Below are positions 41,004 through 41,913 of a stretch of DNA of 41,913 nt, one piece after another. Position numbers and translations under genes: made by a program. The DNA comes from Hydrogenophaga sp. (lineage in GTDB: Bacteria > Pseudomonadota > Gammaproteobacteria > Burkholderiales > Burkholderiaceae_C), in contig NZ_JALHLX010000020.1 in assembly GCF_022844385.1 (NCBI RefSeq), positions 1 through 41,913 of the forward strand, written 5' to 3'. Position 1 is the first letter of the stretch, and the number at the start of each line of letters is the position of its first letter. The notes beneath the pieces are model-generated. The model was not told the DNA's origin. It saw only the letters and a list, made by a program, of their open reading frames with translations, and searched no databases.

Positions 41004-41306
41004 ATGGAGCACAGTTTGTTGGACTACTACAAAGCCATTGAACGCACGAGCAGCCAGATGCTCGATGCGGCAAAGACGGAGAACTGGGACCAGGTGGTGC
41101 GCCTTGAAGGCGCCTGCGCGGTGCTGATTGCGCAACTGCGCTACAAGGCCAAAACCGATGCACTGGCACCGGAAGAGCGCAAGGAAAAGACGAAGATCAT
41201 GCAGCGCATCCTGCGCACCGACGCAGAGATCCGCAACCTGGCCGAGCCCTGGTTGAACGATCTCTCACAACTCATCGACCGCAACCAACCGCAGCCGATG
41301 CACTGA
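41004..41306 (+). CDS. fliT: Flagellar protein FliT
   Basis: A 100-residue, mainly helical protein right behind fliS, fitting FliT, the FliD chaperone, which in enterobacteria also inhibits FlhDC. The N-terminus MEHSLLDYYKAIERTSSQMLDAAKTENWDQVVRLEGACAVLIAQLR is typical (DW-like pattern ENWDQVVRLE). FliT conservation is low, so context carries part of the call. Only one base separates it from fliS. Confidence 0.88.
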   Translation: MEHSLLDYYKAIERTSSQMLDAAKTENWDQVVRLEGACAVLIAQLRYKAKTDALAPEERKEKTKIMQRILRTDAEIRNLAEPWLNDLSQLIDRNQPQPMH

Positions 41307-41316
41307 ACACAGGGGC

Positions 41317-41631
41317 TCAGACCCCCATGTTCATGATGTCTGTGTAGGCCTGGACCATGCGGTTGCGCACATGAAGGGTTGCCTGAAAGCCGACCTGCGA
41401 CTTCTGCATCGCCAGCATGGTTTCTTCCAGGCTCACCTTGGGGTTGCCCAGTTGCACCTGGGTCTGCAGGCGCGACGCTTCGTTCTGCGCACTGCTCACA
41501 CTCTTGAGGGCGTCCTTGAAGCTGGCGGCCATGCCACCTTCGGCACCGCCCACGCCACCGGGGCGCTTGAGCTGGGTTTGACCGATGCCCGTGAGGGCCT
41601 GGCTGGTCAGGGGGGAGATGCGCATGTCCAT
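41317..41631 (-). CDS. fliE: Flagellar hook-basal body protein FliE
   Basis: Joins the MS ring to the rod and is the first export substrate, 104 residues. The C-terminal part is canonical (NEASRLQTQVQLGNPKVSLEETMLAMQKSQVGFQATLHVRNRMVQAYTDIMNMGV). The ATG at 41631 has AAGGAT nearby; an ATG two codons in is also possible. Convergent with fliT (10 bases apart) and divergent from fliF. Confidence 0.95.
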   Translation of the reverse strand: MDMRISPLTSQALTGIGQTQLKRPGGVGGAEGGMAASFKDALKSVSSAQNEASRLQTQVQLGNPKVSLEETMLAMQKSQVGFQATLHVRNRMVQAYTDIMNMGV

Positions 41632-41814
41632 GGCGGAATCCTTCGACAAAAGTTGACGCCTTGATGCTAGGCGGCGGGCACGACCGACGCGGCGGGAATA
41701 GGGGCACAAAGCACGGCCTTTTCATGGATATGGCGCCGGGGGTGGGGCCGAATAATCGGTTGCAACGGGATGTAGCTTGTCCCGAAACCGACCGTCTACC
41801 CGAGCCCTGCACCC
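41632..41814. promoter_or_regulatory. fliE/fliF divergent intergenic region
   Basis: These 183 bases must hold the fliE and fliF operon promoters. No sigma-28 pattern was found, as expected for FlhDC-class genes. An AT-richer patch (GAATAATCGGTT near 41750-41761) could contribute to a fliF promoter, but I cannot assign hexamers with confidence. Confidence 0.35.
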
Positions 41815-41913
41815 ATGAGCACCACCCTGGCACCGATAGAACTCCAGCCCGCGAGCCGCAGCGCTTTCGGCGAAGGCCTCTCGCGCATGGACCAGGCCCA
41901 GAAGATCAAGCTG
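41815..41913 (+). CDS. fliF: Flagellar MS-ring protein FliF, 5' end
   Basis: Only the first 33 codons are in the window (MSTTLAPIELQPASRSAFG...RMDQAQKIKL), cut by the window end. The call rests on position, divergent from fliE as in most Burkholderiales, and on the QKIKL segment that precedes the first membrane helix in FliF. Confidence 0.82.
   Translation, partial: MSTTLAPIELQPASRSAFGEGLSRMDQAQKIKL

Noticed and set aside
1-41913. CRISPR array, tRNA, rRNA, insertion sequence or prophage
   Set aside because: No regularly spaced repeats, no tRNA cloverleaf or rRNA stretch recognised, and no transposase, integrase or phage-like protein among the supported genes.

Overview
The window is a GC-rich segment of a betaproteobacterial chromosome, most likely Burkholderiales/Comamonadaceae (Hydrogenophaga- or Acidovorax-like). 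The evidence is FlhDC-type flagellar master regulators, a class-ordered flagellar regulon with sigma-28 (FliA) promoters, a Bug/TctC solute-binding protein, and GC-biased codon use throughout. This placement is by gene content only. No rRNA, tRNA, CRISPR array, transposase or phage gene was found.

Layout. 1-1.2 kb: 3' end of an SbmA/YddA-like ABC exporter, converging on queC (1.2-1.9 kb, minus). 2.0-13.55 kb, minus strand: an uninterrupted flgBCDEFGHIJKL operon (rod, hook, rings, hook-filament junction) ending in an HDOD-domain gene. 13.7-15.3 kb, plus strand: flgA, then flgM-flgN behind a clear sigma-28 promoter. 15.4-25.3 kb: a non-flagellar metabolic segment. It holds bfd (iron), a livGF-livK-livHM branched-chain amino-acid-type ABC importer, a fumarylacetoacetate-hydrolase-family gene plus a Bug-type binding protein controlled by a divergent GntR/FadR-type regulator, a DUF1275 membrane protein, a glyoxalase and a DUF6891 protein. 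25.4-35.7 kb, minus strand: flhDC, motAB, cheYZ, flhBAF, an flhG-like gene and fliA. 36.2-41.3 kb, plus strand: fliC1, fliD, fliC2, fliS, fliT. 41.3-41.9 kb: fliE (minus) divergent from the first 33 codons of fliF (plus).

How it works together. FlhDC switches on the flg, flh and fli operons. FliA made from the flhF-flhG-fliA end of one operon then reads late promoters visible before flgM, motA, both flagellin genes and fliS. These share the pattern T(A/C)(A/C)A-N15-(A/G)(C/T)CGA. FlgM, held back by no export until the hook is complete, is the anti-FliA timer.

Points most worth attention: an FlhG-like protein that keeps the N-terminal DQAxxLR FlhF-activating motif but has lost the Walker A ATP-binding loop; a matched ACGAAC...GTTCGT dyad at the predicted transcript start of both flagellin genes; an HDOD signalling gene as the tail of the flg operon; a motAB-cheYZ run without cheA/cheW; 10-bp-phased TACCAA repeats in the GntR/FAH intergenic region; and a palindrome in the spacer of a candidate livG promoter.
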